DNA of 64,000 bases from Unio delphinus (GCA_029339505.1 JAQISU010000155.1:15515501-15579500); one strand, 5' to 3'. Shown: positions 34,338 to 46,120, counted from the first letter of the stretch. Program-made: numbers and translations. The notes: a model not told the origin generated them from the letters alone.

Positions 34338-34487
34338 AGCAGCAGAGGGGGTGCGACAACGACCTTGGCGTCTTTTCTTTTTCGATTCTGGTTTGCCAAA
34401 TATACGCTTTTTTACGGTTTTGGAGGAAGCCTCGGTTTGCCAAATTGACGCTTGTAAAAAATTAGTCTGCTCGCCCCCTCTGCTGCT
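34338..34487 (-). repeat. Left terminal repeat of copy N
   Basis: A 150-base block whose inner edge is AGCAGCAGAGGGGG and whose outer edge is CCCCCTCTGCTGCT, so the block itself is bounded by an inverted repeat. A TTTGCCAAAT motif occurs twice inside. It resembles the right repeat of B (38346-38471) and the repeats of C. Polymerase sequence of element B starts within a few bases of its outer edge. Confidence 0.8.
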
Positions 34488-36179
34488 GCAATTGATTATA
34501 GATGATGGTGAATACGATGTAACATCTAGAGTTATATATGTAAATCATAAAGACGCTTTCTTATCCGATGGAACCAAATTAGGTACAAATGTTACTTAAA
34601 CAGATGGAAAAAATCCTCAATATACGTACTTAAGGTCGTCTATGCTGACTTATGCTTCTATTAATTTACTTTCGATGATAAATAGATTTCCTGAATCCGC
34701 TGTTAGAGTCGCCACTGATTCATTTTCGATAGACGTAAAACATAAAGAAACAGTGGCTGAATTCACTAATTAAGACGAGGGTTGGGGATCATGGAGAATT
34801 AAAAAGTAAATACTGCGTGATTACTCCAAATCAGCAGATGTTACAATTGAAAACAATTACTTGAAAAATAATCAGATATCAGAACTATCTAATGCACCGT
34901 CGTGTTCCGATCCAATATGTAGATATAAAACCAGTTACCTAAACGGATGTGGTGGGTCAGGGAAGACGACTCGTAGAATCGAATTATTTCGAGGGAAATC
35001 AAACATGACTGTGTTAACACCAACACACAGACTTGCAAGAGAGATGAAGCAACGAGGAATTAATGCTTGCACTTATCACAGTTTGTTTCGATGAAAAGGT
35101 GACGAATGGACTCCTGATCGAATGGGTGAGAAATATATTCTTGAAATCATTTTTTGGGATGAGATATGCACAGTGTCGTTAGATGTATTACAAAGGATTC
35201 TCGAGTGGTTATTGCTAGCGAATATAAAAGTGATAATGTGTGGCGATCATTGTCAACCAGCACCATTTGTCGGTTTATCCCCACATAATTGGCTGAAGAA
35301 TTTTGTAGACTATAATGAAGAAATTAATACCGATCATAGATCACTTGATAAACAATTACGCGAGTTCAAGAAACTAATCAGATTACAACCGGATAGAATC
35401 CAATGTGAAATAGCACGTGAAATAATTTCGGAAACCCCATTAAATGATTTTTGGGAAGCAAGGAGACCAAACGATTTGATAGTGGCAAGTAGAAAGATAG
35501 TCAGAGACACACTTCAGATGAATTTATTTAACACACACAAAGAACAAATGTGCAACACTTCCAGTGCCATTGTGTTATAGACCCAAGGATACACGAAGAC
35601 AAAATATCGAAGTTGATATTCCAGGCCTGACAGAAAAGCAGATTTTAGTATTAAGTGATACTGTGTTAGTTGATATCAGTGTTGTCGAAGATGCATTGCG
35701 TGCTGATAAATCTCCATGGAAGCTGGGATTCGCAGCGACGATACATTCTTTGCAGGGGTTGACTATATCCGATCAGTTGTTTGGATCATAGATAATCGCA
35801 TCGAGTGGTTGAATTTAGTTTATCTTGCGGTGTCCGGAGTATGAAGAATAAATCAACTTCGAAGAGTTGTTTTAAACTATAATGACACTACAATAAGTGA
35901 TATTGTCAGCGATTATATAATCAGAAAAAACCTCTCTTGTTATAAGCAGCAAGACAAAATAAATAACAAATTTTTTTATATTGATGCCGAGTTTATAATC
36001 ACACTGAAACAACAACAGAATAATCACTGCGCGAGTTGCAATTGTATAATGCGTTGGTGTTGGTCGGATAAAGACCCTGCCAATTTACCGTAGACAGAAA
36101 AAATAGCAGCCTTGGTCATACCAGAGATAATGTGATGCTGACTTGTCTTGAGTGCAACAGACGCAGAGGTGCTAGTTAA
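34488..36179 (+). pseudogene. POLB: DNA polymerase B / SF1 helicase / HNH fusion, C-terminal part (element B)
   Basis: It resumes at LIIDDGEYDV. Motif C is ATDSFSID near 34715. Helicase Walker A GCGGSGKTT is intact near 34950, Walker B WDEICTVS near 35155, and GDHCQPAPF near 35240 (Gly to Cys change). The ATIHSLQGLT segment near 35740 has Ser to Leu. Stops are near 34600, 34770, 34810, 35090 and 35580. The HNH end (CASCNCIMRW, FTVDRK, CLECNRRRGAS) runs to 36179 with one frameshift in its A-run. Confidence 0.75.
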
Positions 36180-37115
36180 GACCACGCGGATGTAATTGAG
36201 TATCATCGGGTATCACTTGTAGTTGTTCACGAGTAAATCCTCGCCCAAGAGCAGTTCAATCCAACCTATAGACTGGCGGTCTACCCGTGGATCGTGTTAT
36301 GCTAGATATTGTATGCGTAGTGACACTCCAAATAGGATCAGTAGCTCTTTTGTTAGCACCTTCAAGCTCTCCTGGTTCATATAAATATCTAACAGTGACA
36401 TTGCCGAATATTGGTTGTTTTGAAAAATCATTATGTGGTTTTACAGGGATATACTTTTCTTAATCGCGTTGATAGGTTTCATATTAATTGTTCGAGTAAT
36501 CTCATTATTCAGCGCGGTAATTACGCCTTGTAATCACTTGACCCATTCACGGCATCGTTTATCCTGAATAAATTCCTTCGCGTATTGATATCCACATAAC
36601 TGCTCAGTAAGTGTCCGATTAAATCGTTCAACAATTGCCTGATCGCGATGTAGTGCAGTATGTCCTCGTCTGATGGTAACATTATGATGCTTCATTGTTG
36701 ATAACACTGCACCCTGAAATTCCCTATCAGGATCAACTTGTAATAGATTTGGCCAATGCAGAGGACCCGTTCGATAAATCCTTTCAAACGCAGAAGCCAC
36801 TTCAGTTGATGATTTTGTCTTTAGACTTTCTGCTTGTTTGTATCGACTCGCAACATCAACTACGGTTAGCGCATACTTGTAAACACCATCATGCGGCAGA
36901 AATAATATATCAGCATGATGAACCTCATTAATTGCGCTGACATCAAAATGCGAGTAGTTAATTTGTTTAGGCGGTGGTAGATAAATTTGCCATATCGCCT
37001 GTTTGGATAACCAATTCGCTGCAGTGGTATGTTTCACCTTTGCGGCCTTAGCGAGTTTACTGATTGCTGATTTACCCCTCCTGTATCCCCTTGGAGAATA
37101 ATAAATAGATCCCAT
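36172..37115 (-). pseudogene. INT: Integrase of element B, complete catalytic core
   Basis: The start MGSIYYSPRGYRRG at 37115 is followed by an open 200-residue stretch with TVVDVASRY, LQVDPDREF and IVERFNRTL, so the DDE triad is intact. A stop at 36534 follows EWVK, and frameshifts break the C-terminal part, which ends RGLN at 36172. The start is eight bases from the end of the PLA2-like gene. The stop overlaps the polymerase-fusion end by eight bases in convergent orientation. Confidence 0.85.
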
Positions 37116-37122
37116 GATGTTA

Positions 37123-37636
37123 TTAATTACCAGCACCCAACAGCAATTTACTTTTCATCGCCGATTTTATCAACCATGAAGCCAATTTTTCTTTGAAGGA
37201 TTTATCAGTGATATAATTCAACGCATGATTTAATTTCACATCTGCGTTATGTCTATGTTGCAGATTACTGCTTTTATAAGCAACATCATGATCATGACAC
37301 GCCTTATCAATGGCGTTTATTGTGTTTTCAGCGAGTAGTGGTTGGTTGTGATCATCGAGTCTGGGCCCGGGTCCATAATAATTATATCCTGGAAGATGTT
37401 TTTCTTCTTGATATTTTGCCCATGGTGTTCCTGGTAGTTTTACTAACTTGGCTGCAATATCGCCTCCTCGGTTTAAAAAAAAAAAACATCTCCAGAATTC
37501 ATAGAAACAAATCTAAATTTTATGGTACCACATTCTACGCACTTACCAGCAAGTGCTGATCTGTATTTTTAGTTGTAATCGTTGTCAAATCGTTTGTGCT
37601 AGTACGCTTCTTACATTTCACACAATATAGATCCAT
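37123..37636 (-). pseudogene. Zinc-ribbon plus phospholipase-A2-like protein (element B)
   Basis: The N-terminal MDLYCVKCKKRT zinc ribbon is followed by frameshifts near 37490 and 37560. The PLA2-like part reads in one frame: NYYGPGPRLDDHNQP and INAIDKACHDHDVAYKSSNLQHRH, with the HD dyad and following Tyr. It ends LLLGAGN. This copy shows that the linker between loop and helix is normally open, unlike the copy in C. Confidence 0.6.
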
Positions 37637-37653
37637 AATTAATTTATAATAAT

Positions 37654-38319
37654 ATGAATGTAAATGATTTTTCGGCGACAAATACACAAGAACAAGTTAA
37701 ACATCATGCAGCGCTACCAAATTATATTAGGTTGATTATAATTGGACAATCTGGGAGTGGCAAGACACAACTGCTACTTAATTTGATAATGGATGGATGG
37801 ATGAAATGGGACAAGTTCTATTTAGTAGCCCCGAGTGTAGACGATCAGCGATGTTACGAGGTGTAAAAGGATTTTAACGAGAAAGCAAAATCGGAAATCG
37901 ATGAGGATATTATTGAGTTTATAACCGATATCGATGAAGCACCGAGCATTGATGTTATTGATGGAAGTATTAGCAATTTAGTTGTATATGATGATGTCAT
38001 GTTAGACAATCAAAAGAATCCCGCTAGGATATTTTCCAGTGGTAGGCATACAAATACCGATGTGATATATGTCACTCAACGATACACTCAAATACCAAAA
38101 GTGATCAGAGATAACTGCAATATTCTTGTTGTATTAAATGGAGTTGACACACATACGCTACGAAATATTCACCAGAGTTGGTGCAGTGGAGATATGGATT
38201 ATAATCTCTTTAGAAATTTCTTTAGTCACGCTCAGTCAATCCCACATGGATTTGTAACGATAAATTTGCACGATCCGAGATCAACATATCGTATCGGACT
38301 TGATGAAATATTCGGTTGA
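37654..38319 (+). pseudogene. ATP: A32-like packaging ATPase, one in-frame stop
   Basis: About 221 codons in one frame. Walker A is GQSGSGKTQLL near 37744 and Walker B is LVVYDDVM near 37980, followed by TDVIYVTQRYTQIP. The only break is TAA at 37864-37866, where a Leu codon stands in the other copies. It ends IGLDEIFG, 26 bases before the right terminal repeat. Confidence 0.85.
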
Positions 38320-38345
38320 AATGGTAACAAGATTTTTACCTCCAT

Positions 38346-38471
38346 AGCCGCAGAGAGAGCGCGACAATGACTTTGCGTCTCAAAAGGAAACTTTTTTTCG
38401 ATTTTGCAGGAAGCATTGGTTTGCCAAATAAACGGTTCTATAAAGTTGTCCGATTCGCCCTCTCTACTACT
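38346..38471 (+). repeat. Right terminal repeat of element B
   Basis: Bounded by AGCCGCAGAGAGAG and CCCTCTCTACTACT, an inverted pair with substitutions. It shares GTTGTCCGATTCGCCC with the terminal repeats of C and TTTGCCAAAT with that of N. Confidence 0.75.
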
Positions 38472-38605
38472 GTATGGATGTATGTGGACGTCTGTTGTAT
38501 ATGTGTACGTGTGTGTGCACGTATGTGTGTTTACGTGTGTGTGTACGTGTATGTGTGCGTATGTATGTACGTATTTATGTACGTATGTATGTACGTGTTT
38601 ACGCA
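38472..38605 (+). repeat. GTGTACGTATGT-rich microsatellite
   Basis: An irregular run of GTGTGTAC, GTATGTAT and similar units immediately follows the terminal repeat of B. Open frames through it, on both strands, are repeat artefacts. Confidence 0.8.
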
Positions 38606-39200
38606 TAATTTGATGGCAAAAGATTAATAACGGAACATTCCATGCCGGCTGAACAAAAAAATAATGGAAGGAAATAAACAACCGAAGCAACATATAAGTT
38701 GTTTATTTAGAAAATGTCCTTCTGCTGGATATTGTTTTAACATTATTATTTAAAATAAACGGCCCCCCAATCTATTGATATTTAAAAGGATTATTTTTGA
38801 AACTATTGAGGTTCTATATGATACATTGACAGAAAAAGATTGTGTTTGAATTCTTGTATCAGAAATATGTTTGCCATGTTTTCCAATATTAATTCAATTT
38901 CAGACATACTATAACTTTTTATTCCAGTTATTAATGTCATTGAGCAACGTTTGGGAATAAAATAAATAAAGCTCAAAATATTTTTGCAACTTTTTCTCTT
39001 ATACAATCCTTATACAGGTAAATGTATGACAGACCAATATAAAATGTCGTTTTACAATGTTGTCCGTGCATACACGCATGTACATTTGATTTGTTATATT
39101 AGCGAAAACATTATTCATATCATGAGGATTAATTTTAATTTTGAACCTGAATAAGTGATTATTAATAGTGGAGCTGGTATCAACAATTGTGTATTTTCAG
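38606..39200. other. Host intron-like DNA
   Basis: AT-rich, without a supported gene. It ends in the pyrimidine/AG acceptor GTGTATTTTCAG at 39200 that opens the next EB exon. Confidence 0.5.
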
Positions 39201-39335
39201 GGTCTGGTCTTGGTGGACCATGTCAAAATGGACCGAAATGTGTTGGTGATAATTTAATGTGCAACACTAGCGCTGGTTCTGGGACGTGTGTTTGCATCCC
39301 TATTTATTATGAATATCAAGGTTCTTGTACGGAAA
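39201..39335 (+). CDS. Host exon encoding an EB/EGF-like module
   Basis: Acceptor TTTTCAG|GG at 39200/39201 and donor GGAAA|GTAAG at 39335/39336 give a symmetrical phase 1-1 exon of 135 bases. The 45 residues include GGPCQNGPKC, LMCNTSAGSGTCVCIP and GSCTE, a compact six-Cys module. Single-module phase 1-1 exons are typical of shuffled extracellular proteins. No complete gene can be reconstructed from this window. Confidence 0.75.
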
Positions 39336-40839
39336 GTAAGACATTTTGAAAAATACATGAATGATACAAACTGAAATCACTCGATAACTTATATTCAAGG
39401 AAATTTGAGGAAACACCATACAAAATATATTGAATTGTTTATAATTGAATGTACTTTTGATATTTTAGAAATGTCTACCTATTCAATGCTTTGTATTTTA
39501 GTCTTCTTAAAGTGAAGTAAAATGACATAATAACAAATTGTATAAAGCCATTAGAAAAATGTACAAAATTTAGACAGAATATAATAACTATTTTTGAACA
39601 CTTTGAACAAGGTTCAAACACATTGCTTATTGAGTTTTTATTGTTACAAAAGCAAATAATTGTAATTGGACATAAAATATTAAAATTATTTTGATGAACA
39701 TTACGCCTTGTATTGTTATAATTTATATTTGTCATTTTTCTGTAAGCTTTACGTGTGATAAAACTCGCACGAATGCACGAGACATGATACATTAATATGT
39801 AGGTTTGACTTTTAGATGCAGTTTCAATAATTAGCATCAAAATCTTTATCATGATTATACAACCCAACCAGCGTAACGTATATCCATCATTTTGCACACG
39901 TATGAGATATTAGACTATTTAAGTGCAGACTAGAAACGATCTAAATACATTTCTACCCCGTTATCTTTCTTTGCAGTAATCATATGCGCTTTATTCGGTT
40001 TTCGACGTGAGCTACTGACAGTTCATTATTATTTAACATATCGTTATTGTCCCTGGCACATTCTAGATTTAGTTGTTAAATATCCTCTCCGGAAGTAATT
40101 ATTTGTTTTCAAAGTCATCCATTTTATCAAAAAAACAAGTGAGATAGTAGTATTACGCTAGGTGTTGATGAAGGATGAGATAATTCTAAATTATATAAGT
40201 GAAACACAAAGAAAGGCAGAATATCTGGAAAACCCTTCTTAGATGTATTACTTTTCATTCTTGCATAAAACTAATTACTCATTTCAAACTAATTACTCAT
40301 TTCGATAAAAAAAATAAAAACTCAAAACAATTTGGGCAATTATATTTGTTCAGTCTTTTGTTATATAAACACACGTAGACTAAAAGCGTTTTGATCATAG
40401 TAGATGTTGTCTTGACGAAATTAATGCATTATCAGCCCTGAGAAATCACATTTTTGTATTTAAATAAATTATATTACTACATTTATTTTCAGTTGCTATA
40501 AGAAGCATAAATTGTGTGAAAATAAAATGCAATTGGATAATGAATGTAATCTTCAATTCTATCGGTTTTGATTGTGAATATGTGTGTTTTTGTTATTATT
40601 ATTATGCTTTAATGTTACTCATAAGGTACAACTGTCCTACATTACAAATGTCGTACAATGTAAATTATATAACATATTTTATATATAATTGAATATGGTC
40701 AAGGCAAAAGCTTTCAAGCTATACAGATTTTACTGGCACAATGACTGAAAGAAAACAAAACGTGTGTTTTCTTGCCTTTTTTTGGTCTATCTCATCATCT
40801 ACAATGCTGATTTTGTTTTCTATTGTTTTTTTTTTCCAG
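39336..40839. other. Host intron
   Basis: 1.5 kb of AT-rich DNA between two splice-site-bounded exons on the same strand. It ends in a long T-run and CCAG acceptor (40822-40839). No gene or mobile element is recognised inside. Confidence 0.65.
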
Positions 40840-40977
40840 AGGGTATATATAATGGTACGTGTTACACTGCAGATGGCTGCTTGCATTACCTGAACCTTGT
40901 GTGTAATAATTCTTCTGGCGGAATATGCGTGTGTCCGACCGGCTATTTTTATCCCACTGGTGACAAGTGTTATGAAA
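40840..40977 (+). CDS. Host exon encoding an EB/EGF-like module
   Basis: Acceptor TTTTTTCCAG|AG (40839/40840) and donor GAAA|GTAAGA (40977/40978) bound a 138-base phase 1-1 exon. The residues GTCYTADGCLHYLNLVCN, GGICVCPTGYF and GDKCYE follow the same Cys pattern as the exon at 39201. The matching phase lets the two exons join in frame. Confidence 0.75.
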
Positions 40978-42594
40978 GTAAGATATAATTTTATATGTTA
41001 TTTTATATGTTATTTTATATGTTATTATTTGTTCCACTATTTTATTTTAATGGTTATCACCTCTGAGACTATCATAATTTTGTGTGGTCATCTAAATTGA
41101 TACACATGAAAATCGATTGTTTATCCCTAGGCTTTCTGTTTTCAACCATGTTAATGGGTATCAATAAGATGCATGATATTTTAAGTATTATGTGTTATTT
41201 TGCCTGGGGAATGCAGATATAAATGTTTACACATGATATAAGTTTAGATCAACAAACTTTAATTTTACAACATTAAAGGCAAAATTACCTATGCAGGGAA
41301 CATCAGGTTCTGGTGATATAAATAGAATGCAAGATGGAGAAATACAATAAAAATTAATTTTGCAAAGTACAGAAACGCATATATGTAATCAACTCTCATG
41401 CCATTATTTCGCCGGACACGTGTGGCTCTCAAGTGTAATATTTAACTGCTATTTCAAAACTCTTACGTTCATCAATGAGTATGAGCAAGAAAAAAGTAAA
41501 TCTATTTCTGAGGTATTACCGCCAAATTTTTTTTTCACCCAATGATCAGGCAAAAATGTTAGCTTATACATCAGATGATTGTTTGCCAAGGTTTTAAATT
41601 TAATAAAGGAATGAACTATTTTAAATTATTTCTCGTATTAAATGATGATAATTTTAGATTTAATATTACGTCAAAACAAACAACTTTTACTATAAATAGT
41701 CCTTGTTAATAATCGATACATTTTCCAACATTGAAATACAAATATATTAATTTCTTTCTGCTTTGTAAAATTTCAACGCATGAAAATAACAAGTGTGAAT
41801 GATACAAAAAATATATTTTTCTAGTTTTGTTTTCATTAATCTACGTGCCACGTTCCAGAATAAATCAGTTAAACTCGCGAGCAACATTTAAGAATACAAT
41901 TAGGCGATGCTTGTCAGTGATAATTTACTGGACAGATGATATTCAGGGAAAGTGGGGATTACAGAGGAATTTGCTCATTCAACGTTCACAATTTAAAACA
42001 TCCTTAAAATGAAACATTTAACGAAAATCAAATGGAATTAAATATTCTTTTAGTAGCTGTTTCACAAGTCGGCTAAATAATATAAATACTACATTTTGGT
42101 TATTTAAGTTACCAAAAGTTCCGTGTTATATTTTTCATTTCATAAACACAAAAGCACATTCCTCAGTTGTTCGTAATGTAAAGATCGAATACTCGTGCAA
42201 ATAGCATCCCCTGGTGGACAAGATTAATATCATCTTTAAAGTTTGAATGAACGTGTATTTCACTTAAAGAAAAAAACAAGACTAATTAGTAGATGCTTTG
42301 CCTGAACTACTTGATGGCTTTATTAACATGTATAGCCTATTAATAAACATGACCATTCTTCCGGCAAGCAGAGAATACAATAGATATAAGGTCTAATGAT
42401 GAAAAGAGCTTAGATATGACTCTAGTCGCCAACTAAGCAACAGTAAAAAGCAAAAGTCAATACGTTTTGAAAAGTCCTGCACATAATTTATTTCCCTAGA
42501 ATACAAACTAAAGATAGAACAAGAAAAGAGTATTGTCGAATTAAATCCCACTTGGTTCTAAATTTCTATCACAAGTCTAAATGTGTAATCTAAG

Positions 42595-42681
<87 letters not shown>

Positions 42682-44015
42682 GCTATGACACAATACCAGA
42701 GCCAGGATGAGCGTCAATTTCGCATTAAATGCGGAAACAACTTGATTCTAGAACATTGTCACTTTCTGTTAAAACGTTAGTTATTGAAATAAACATAAGC
42801 AAATATATTTTACAATGATTGTAAACATGGCGAATGTCCGATACACAAAACAAATTAAATATTAATTACAGTGTATAACTGTTAAACAATTAATACTGAT
42901 ACTTAATCGAGTTGAAATATTATTTTTAGAGAAAAATAGCAACATACAAATGCGGGAAGAATGAAACTAAACATTAATTATAAGTGTAGAGGTAGATCTA
43001 AGTCGCATTATTTATTGAACACAAAATAATTAGAATAAAGTGGTGGTGATTTTATGCAGATACCAAGAGGCAAAATACGTTTTGAAGAGGAAGAGGGCAT
43101 AAATCCTTTGTTAGATGATGTCCCGCAATATAATATCAACTATTGCTTTATATTCATCGATTAGAGTCATAATATTCAGGAAAAACGGCCATAGATTTGA
43201 ATAAAGAATTTAACGACGTGAATTCCTATTGCGTAGAGATTATATGACAAAAGTGAATCATATGGTTTCAGTTTATGATCAACTAGATGGTTTCCGATCA
43301 AGTAAAACTATAATTCATCACCAACAGGTGCAGCTCTATCAAGAAGCATAAACATTCTTAAACAAATCAATAAGCAATTTAAAGGACTGAACATACATTT
43401 GGAAGGGACATAACTGTATGTACAAAATCGGTTGCTGTTTGAGATAAATAAATTGATTAACAGTGCAGATATATAAACACAAATCTACTAGAGGGCGGTC
43501 ATATATTTAATAAATCAAACGTTTTAGAATAATGATTTTCCATGCCAAGCAATGAATTCTTTCAAATTACGATACCAAAAAACAACAATCAAACTATAAC
43601 CTTGATTGAAAAACTACTTTCAGAAATGTTTAATCTAATCCAAATTATACATATTCGTATTTATGAAGAGGAATTTGATGTAAGAAGGAATACTCACGAG
43701 CGTATCAACAATCTGCCAAAAAGAGAAGATAAAGACACGTGATTCTCGTAAAAGGGAAAGACAACTTAATGTTGATATGTGATTATTAAAGTTGTCATAT
43801 TCGTTCTTGCGAAGATAATGACTTATTAGTAATATTATCAGATCTGAAAAACTGTCACAAAAGTTTTAAACAAATATTTAAATGCTCTTTATGATACAAA
43901 ATGTTGAGTGAATAAAGAAGATTAAGTAATAATATTTAATCAACATACTGCCTGAAAAAGGATCTGTTGCATAACGTAAAAATTCCAATTGAAGTTAAGG
44001 GTTTATTTTCGATTT
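40978..44015. other. Host intron-like DNA with a long AT microsatellite
   Basis: No further EB exon or other gene is recognised in 3 kb. A triple TTTTATATGTTA repeat follows the donor at 40990-41025. The (AT)n run is listed separately. Short open frames at 41827-42012 and 43542-43742 have no recognisable content. Confidence 0.5.
42597..42674 (+). repeat. (AT)n microsatellite
   Basis: About 39 uninterrupted AT dinucleotides in host intron-like DNA. Confidence 0.95.
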
Positions 44016-44020
44016 GTTAT

Positions 44021-44278
44021 AGCAGCAGAGGGGGCGAATCGGACAACTTTTTCCGACAAAATTGATTGAGCTCTCAAAACGAAAAATAGAGCCTTCCTGC
44101 GAATCTCATATTTTAACCCAAAAAAAAAATAAGTCTCTATTTGCCAAATGGAGACTTTGCGATTTTTCAATCATCCGGGTCGCGACGGTCTTGTCATCGC
44201 CTACCTCTGCTGCTACAGGTTAACAATTATTTCAACCGAATATTTGATCGAGTCCGATACGATATCGTGTCCGAGGAC
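44021..44278 (+). repeat. Left terminal inverted repeat of element C
   Basis: Nearly identical, inverted, to 62236-62514. The outer 194 bases (44021-44214) begin AGCAGCAGAGG and end CCTCTGCTGCT, an inner inverted repeat. A TCTCTATTTGCCAAATGGAGA palindrome lies near 44133-44155. The innermost 60 or so bases duplicate the 3' end of the ATPase gene (CCGAATATTTGATCGAGTCC), although the ATPase gene itself is at the other end. Confidence 0.92.
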
Positions 44279-44288
44279 GGAAATCCCT

Positions 44289-45555
44289 TCAGGATCTCAC
44301 AAACAGACTAATCGCTAACACCTCGTCTTAGATAAGTCTTAGATCAATCAAATTATTTGATTGGTCAGTGAGTCTAAAATTAATTCTCGTTAGCGAATTA
44401 TTATGGCATCGCATATAGACAGGATTAACTGGATTTTCAATAATTAGGAATCCTGGAGGAGCTGTTGGTGCAAACGAATAAAGAATATATCCTTGCTGAG
44501 CTTGATTTGATTGCTCTAGATTAATTTGATAGCTTCCTTTAATTGCATCACATACTAGAGCGCAATCACCGCTGAAATATTTACATTGTGCGGGGCAATA
44601 TGCCTACCGCCGCCATCTGGGTCATTATTATATTTGAGGATAATTGAATCTTGTACTTGTAATACCTTGATAACATTTCTAACAGATTCTTTTAGTTCCT
44701 CAGCGTTATATCCGGGAAACTTGAAATTATGTAGATCGGCTTCTGTGATATTGTGACCGGTTATGAATCGTTGTTTATTGTCGCTGTTGTCATTAATTAT
44801 TGTTTGAATAATTCGTTCGTTGATATATTCCATATCAGATACAAACCTATTTAATATTTCAACGTGTTTTCGCAATTTTGTTTGCCGTAGTTGTTCTAGT
44901 TGTGTTTCATGTAATTGATTAATTACACTAAAATAACCAGTGATGTCAGTTAGCGTAAATGAAATAGTAACAGTTGACTTATCTGTTCTTTTAATAATAA
45001 AATCCCATTGCAACGTGTTTTTGTTGGTAAATATGAATCTATCGGCGATTTTTACTTTTCTTATATCAGATAAATCATCTCGATATACGGGATTGATTTC
45101 ATGATATAATTGTACGTCTGTGGTTAAGTCGGCGGTTCTGGGTGGTTTTTCAGGCCATCCTAAAACTGTTCTTAATGAGCTGTTATAGATATCCACGGCA
45201 TACTCAGGGGAGTTTTTTCGATCGACGACGAGAGCGTCGGTTCATGAATTTTAATAGCTATGCTTGATTCTTTTCCGGTAATTGATTTTATTCTACGCTG
45301 AATTTCAGCATCGATTTGCTCAATTTGGTACGACCCAGTTGGTAACGAAATAACGTCCCAGTCTGGAGTACCATCGGGTTTATTCTTATACGAGAACACC
45401 TGTGCGTTATTCGGTTGTTGACCGCCAAATGCAACTGATCTGATATTAGGCCAGCTATGATATACTCGTAATTTTGCCAGCGCGATCTCACGCACTGGAA
45501 TCGGAGAAGGGAAGTTCACACTAAATCCAGGGTTTGTTGATGTTATTGATATCAT
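44289..45555 (-). pseudogene. Penton-like minor capsid protein, frameshifted
   Basis: Start MISITSTNPGFSVNFPSPIP at 45555, overlapping the end of the membrane-protein gene by 35 bases. Conserved parts are YHSWPNIRSVAFGG, PTGSYQIEQIDAEI, VDIYNSSLRTVLGWP, a central helix-rich region unique to this copy (about 44700-44930) and PPGFLIIENPVNPVYMRC. Frame changes occur near 45210 (T-run), 44560 and 44330. It is the first gene from the left terminal repeat. Minor capsid (vertex) function is inferred from position; a single jelly-roll fold would need structural prediction. Confidence 0.45.
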
Positions 45556-46120
45556 GCTTGTTCGTATCGGAGTGGTATTCTCCGCGATTCGTTGAAGCAT
45601 TTCGAGTGACGTTATTATTAACGCTGTCTTCAATTTCCAATTTCAACATCGCTGAGTTATACAACTGGGTCATAGCGGAAAATTCAACATCGGATATGAA
45701 CGAATTATCTATCGACAGCGAGATCAACTCGGATAATTTCGAGTATGCGTCAAATACCACTCTGTACCGAGCTGTATAATCGCTGAGTTTTTTCTGAGAA
45801 CACGATGAAAATTTTTTAGTTATCGCGGTGGCGACTGCCGCGATTGTTGTTGCCGCTGAGATAGCGACTGGAACTGCAATCGGAGCCATTATGGTCATCG
45901 TCGACAAAATAACCCCGGCGCTGGCCATCACACCGGACACCAAGTACACGGTGATGTCGATGATTGTTACACTGCGTCGATATTTTTTCATTTTTTCACG
46001 ATAGCGCTCAGAAAGTGATTTCAAGTTCGCGGCAAACTCTTTTACGGTATCATATCGATATCGATGCGATTGTGATACCTCTGGGACTATTATCGGTTCG
46101 ATTGATTTCATCGATCTCAT
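45521..46120 (-). CDS. Membrane-associated protein, intact
   Basis: 199 residues. The N-terminal 50 include EVSQSHRYRYDTVKEF and a basic KMKKYRRS. A hydrophobic region follows at about residues 52-95 (ITVYLVSGVMASAGVIL, then IAPIAVPVAISAATTIAA), long enough for two membrane passes. A Cys-containing basic stretch (KKFSSCSQKK) and helical segments with FISDVEFSAM come next, then a Ser/Thr/Asn-rich tail. It may be a virion membrane or holin-like protein; function is unknown. It is one of the few genes without a lesion. Confidence 0.6.
   Translation of the reverse strand: MRSMKSIEPIIVPEVSQSHRYRYDTVKEFAANLKSLSERYREKMKKYRRSVTIIDITVYLVSGVMASAGVILSTMTIMAPIAVPVAISAATTIAAVATAITKKFSSCSQKKLSDYTARYRVVFDAYSKLSELISLSIDNSFISDVEFSAMTQLYNSAMLKLEIEDSVNNNVTRNASTNRGEYHSDTNKHDINNINKPWI

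Larger units (their letters stand above)
22355..34487 (-). mobile_element. Polinton/Maverick copy N, inverted and nested in copy B
   Basis: Its genes run opposite to those of A, B and C. The left terminal repeat is intact at 34338-34487, at the high-coordinate end. The low-coordinate end is cut inside the integrase, so the PLA2-like gene, ATPase and right terminal repeat are missing. The fiber-like and membrane-protein genes and the N-terminal part of the penton-like gene are also missing, replaced by a divergent protease-like segment. Confidence 0.7.
14463..38471 (+). mobile_element. Polinton/Maverick copy B, left end missing, split by nested copy N
   Basis: The left part (14463-22354) carries fiber-like through Cys-rich genes on the minus strand plus the polymerase start on the plus strand. 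The right part (34488-38471) resumes in the interior of the polymerase and continues to integrase, PLA2-like, ATPase and a right terminal repeat ending at 38471. Treating the two parts as one element interrupted by N explains why each lacks exactly what the other has, apart from a missing stretch of polymerase between about codons 90 and 480. The alternative is two unrelated partial copies. Confidence 0.65.

Noticed and set aside
38367..38693. Open frames with VCVCVYV or HTYTH repeats
   Set aside because: They read through the terminal repeat and a GT/TA-rich microsatellite.
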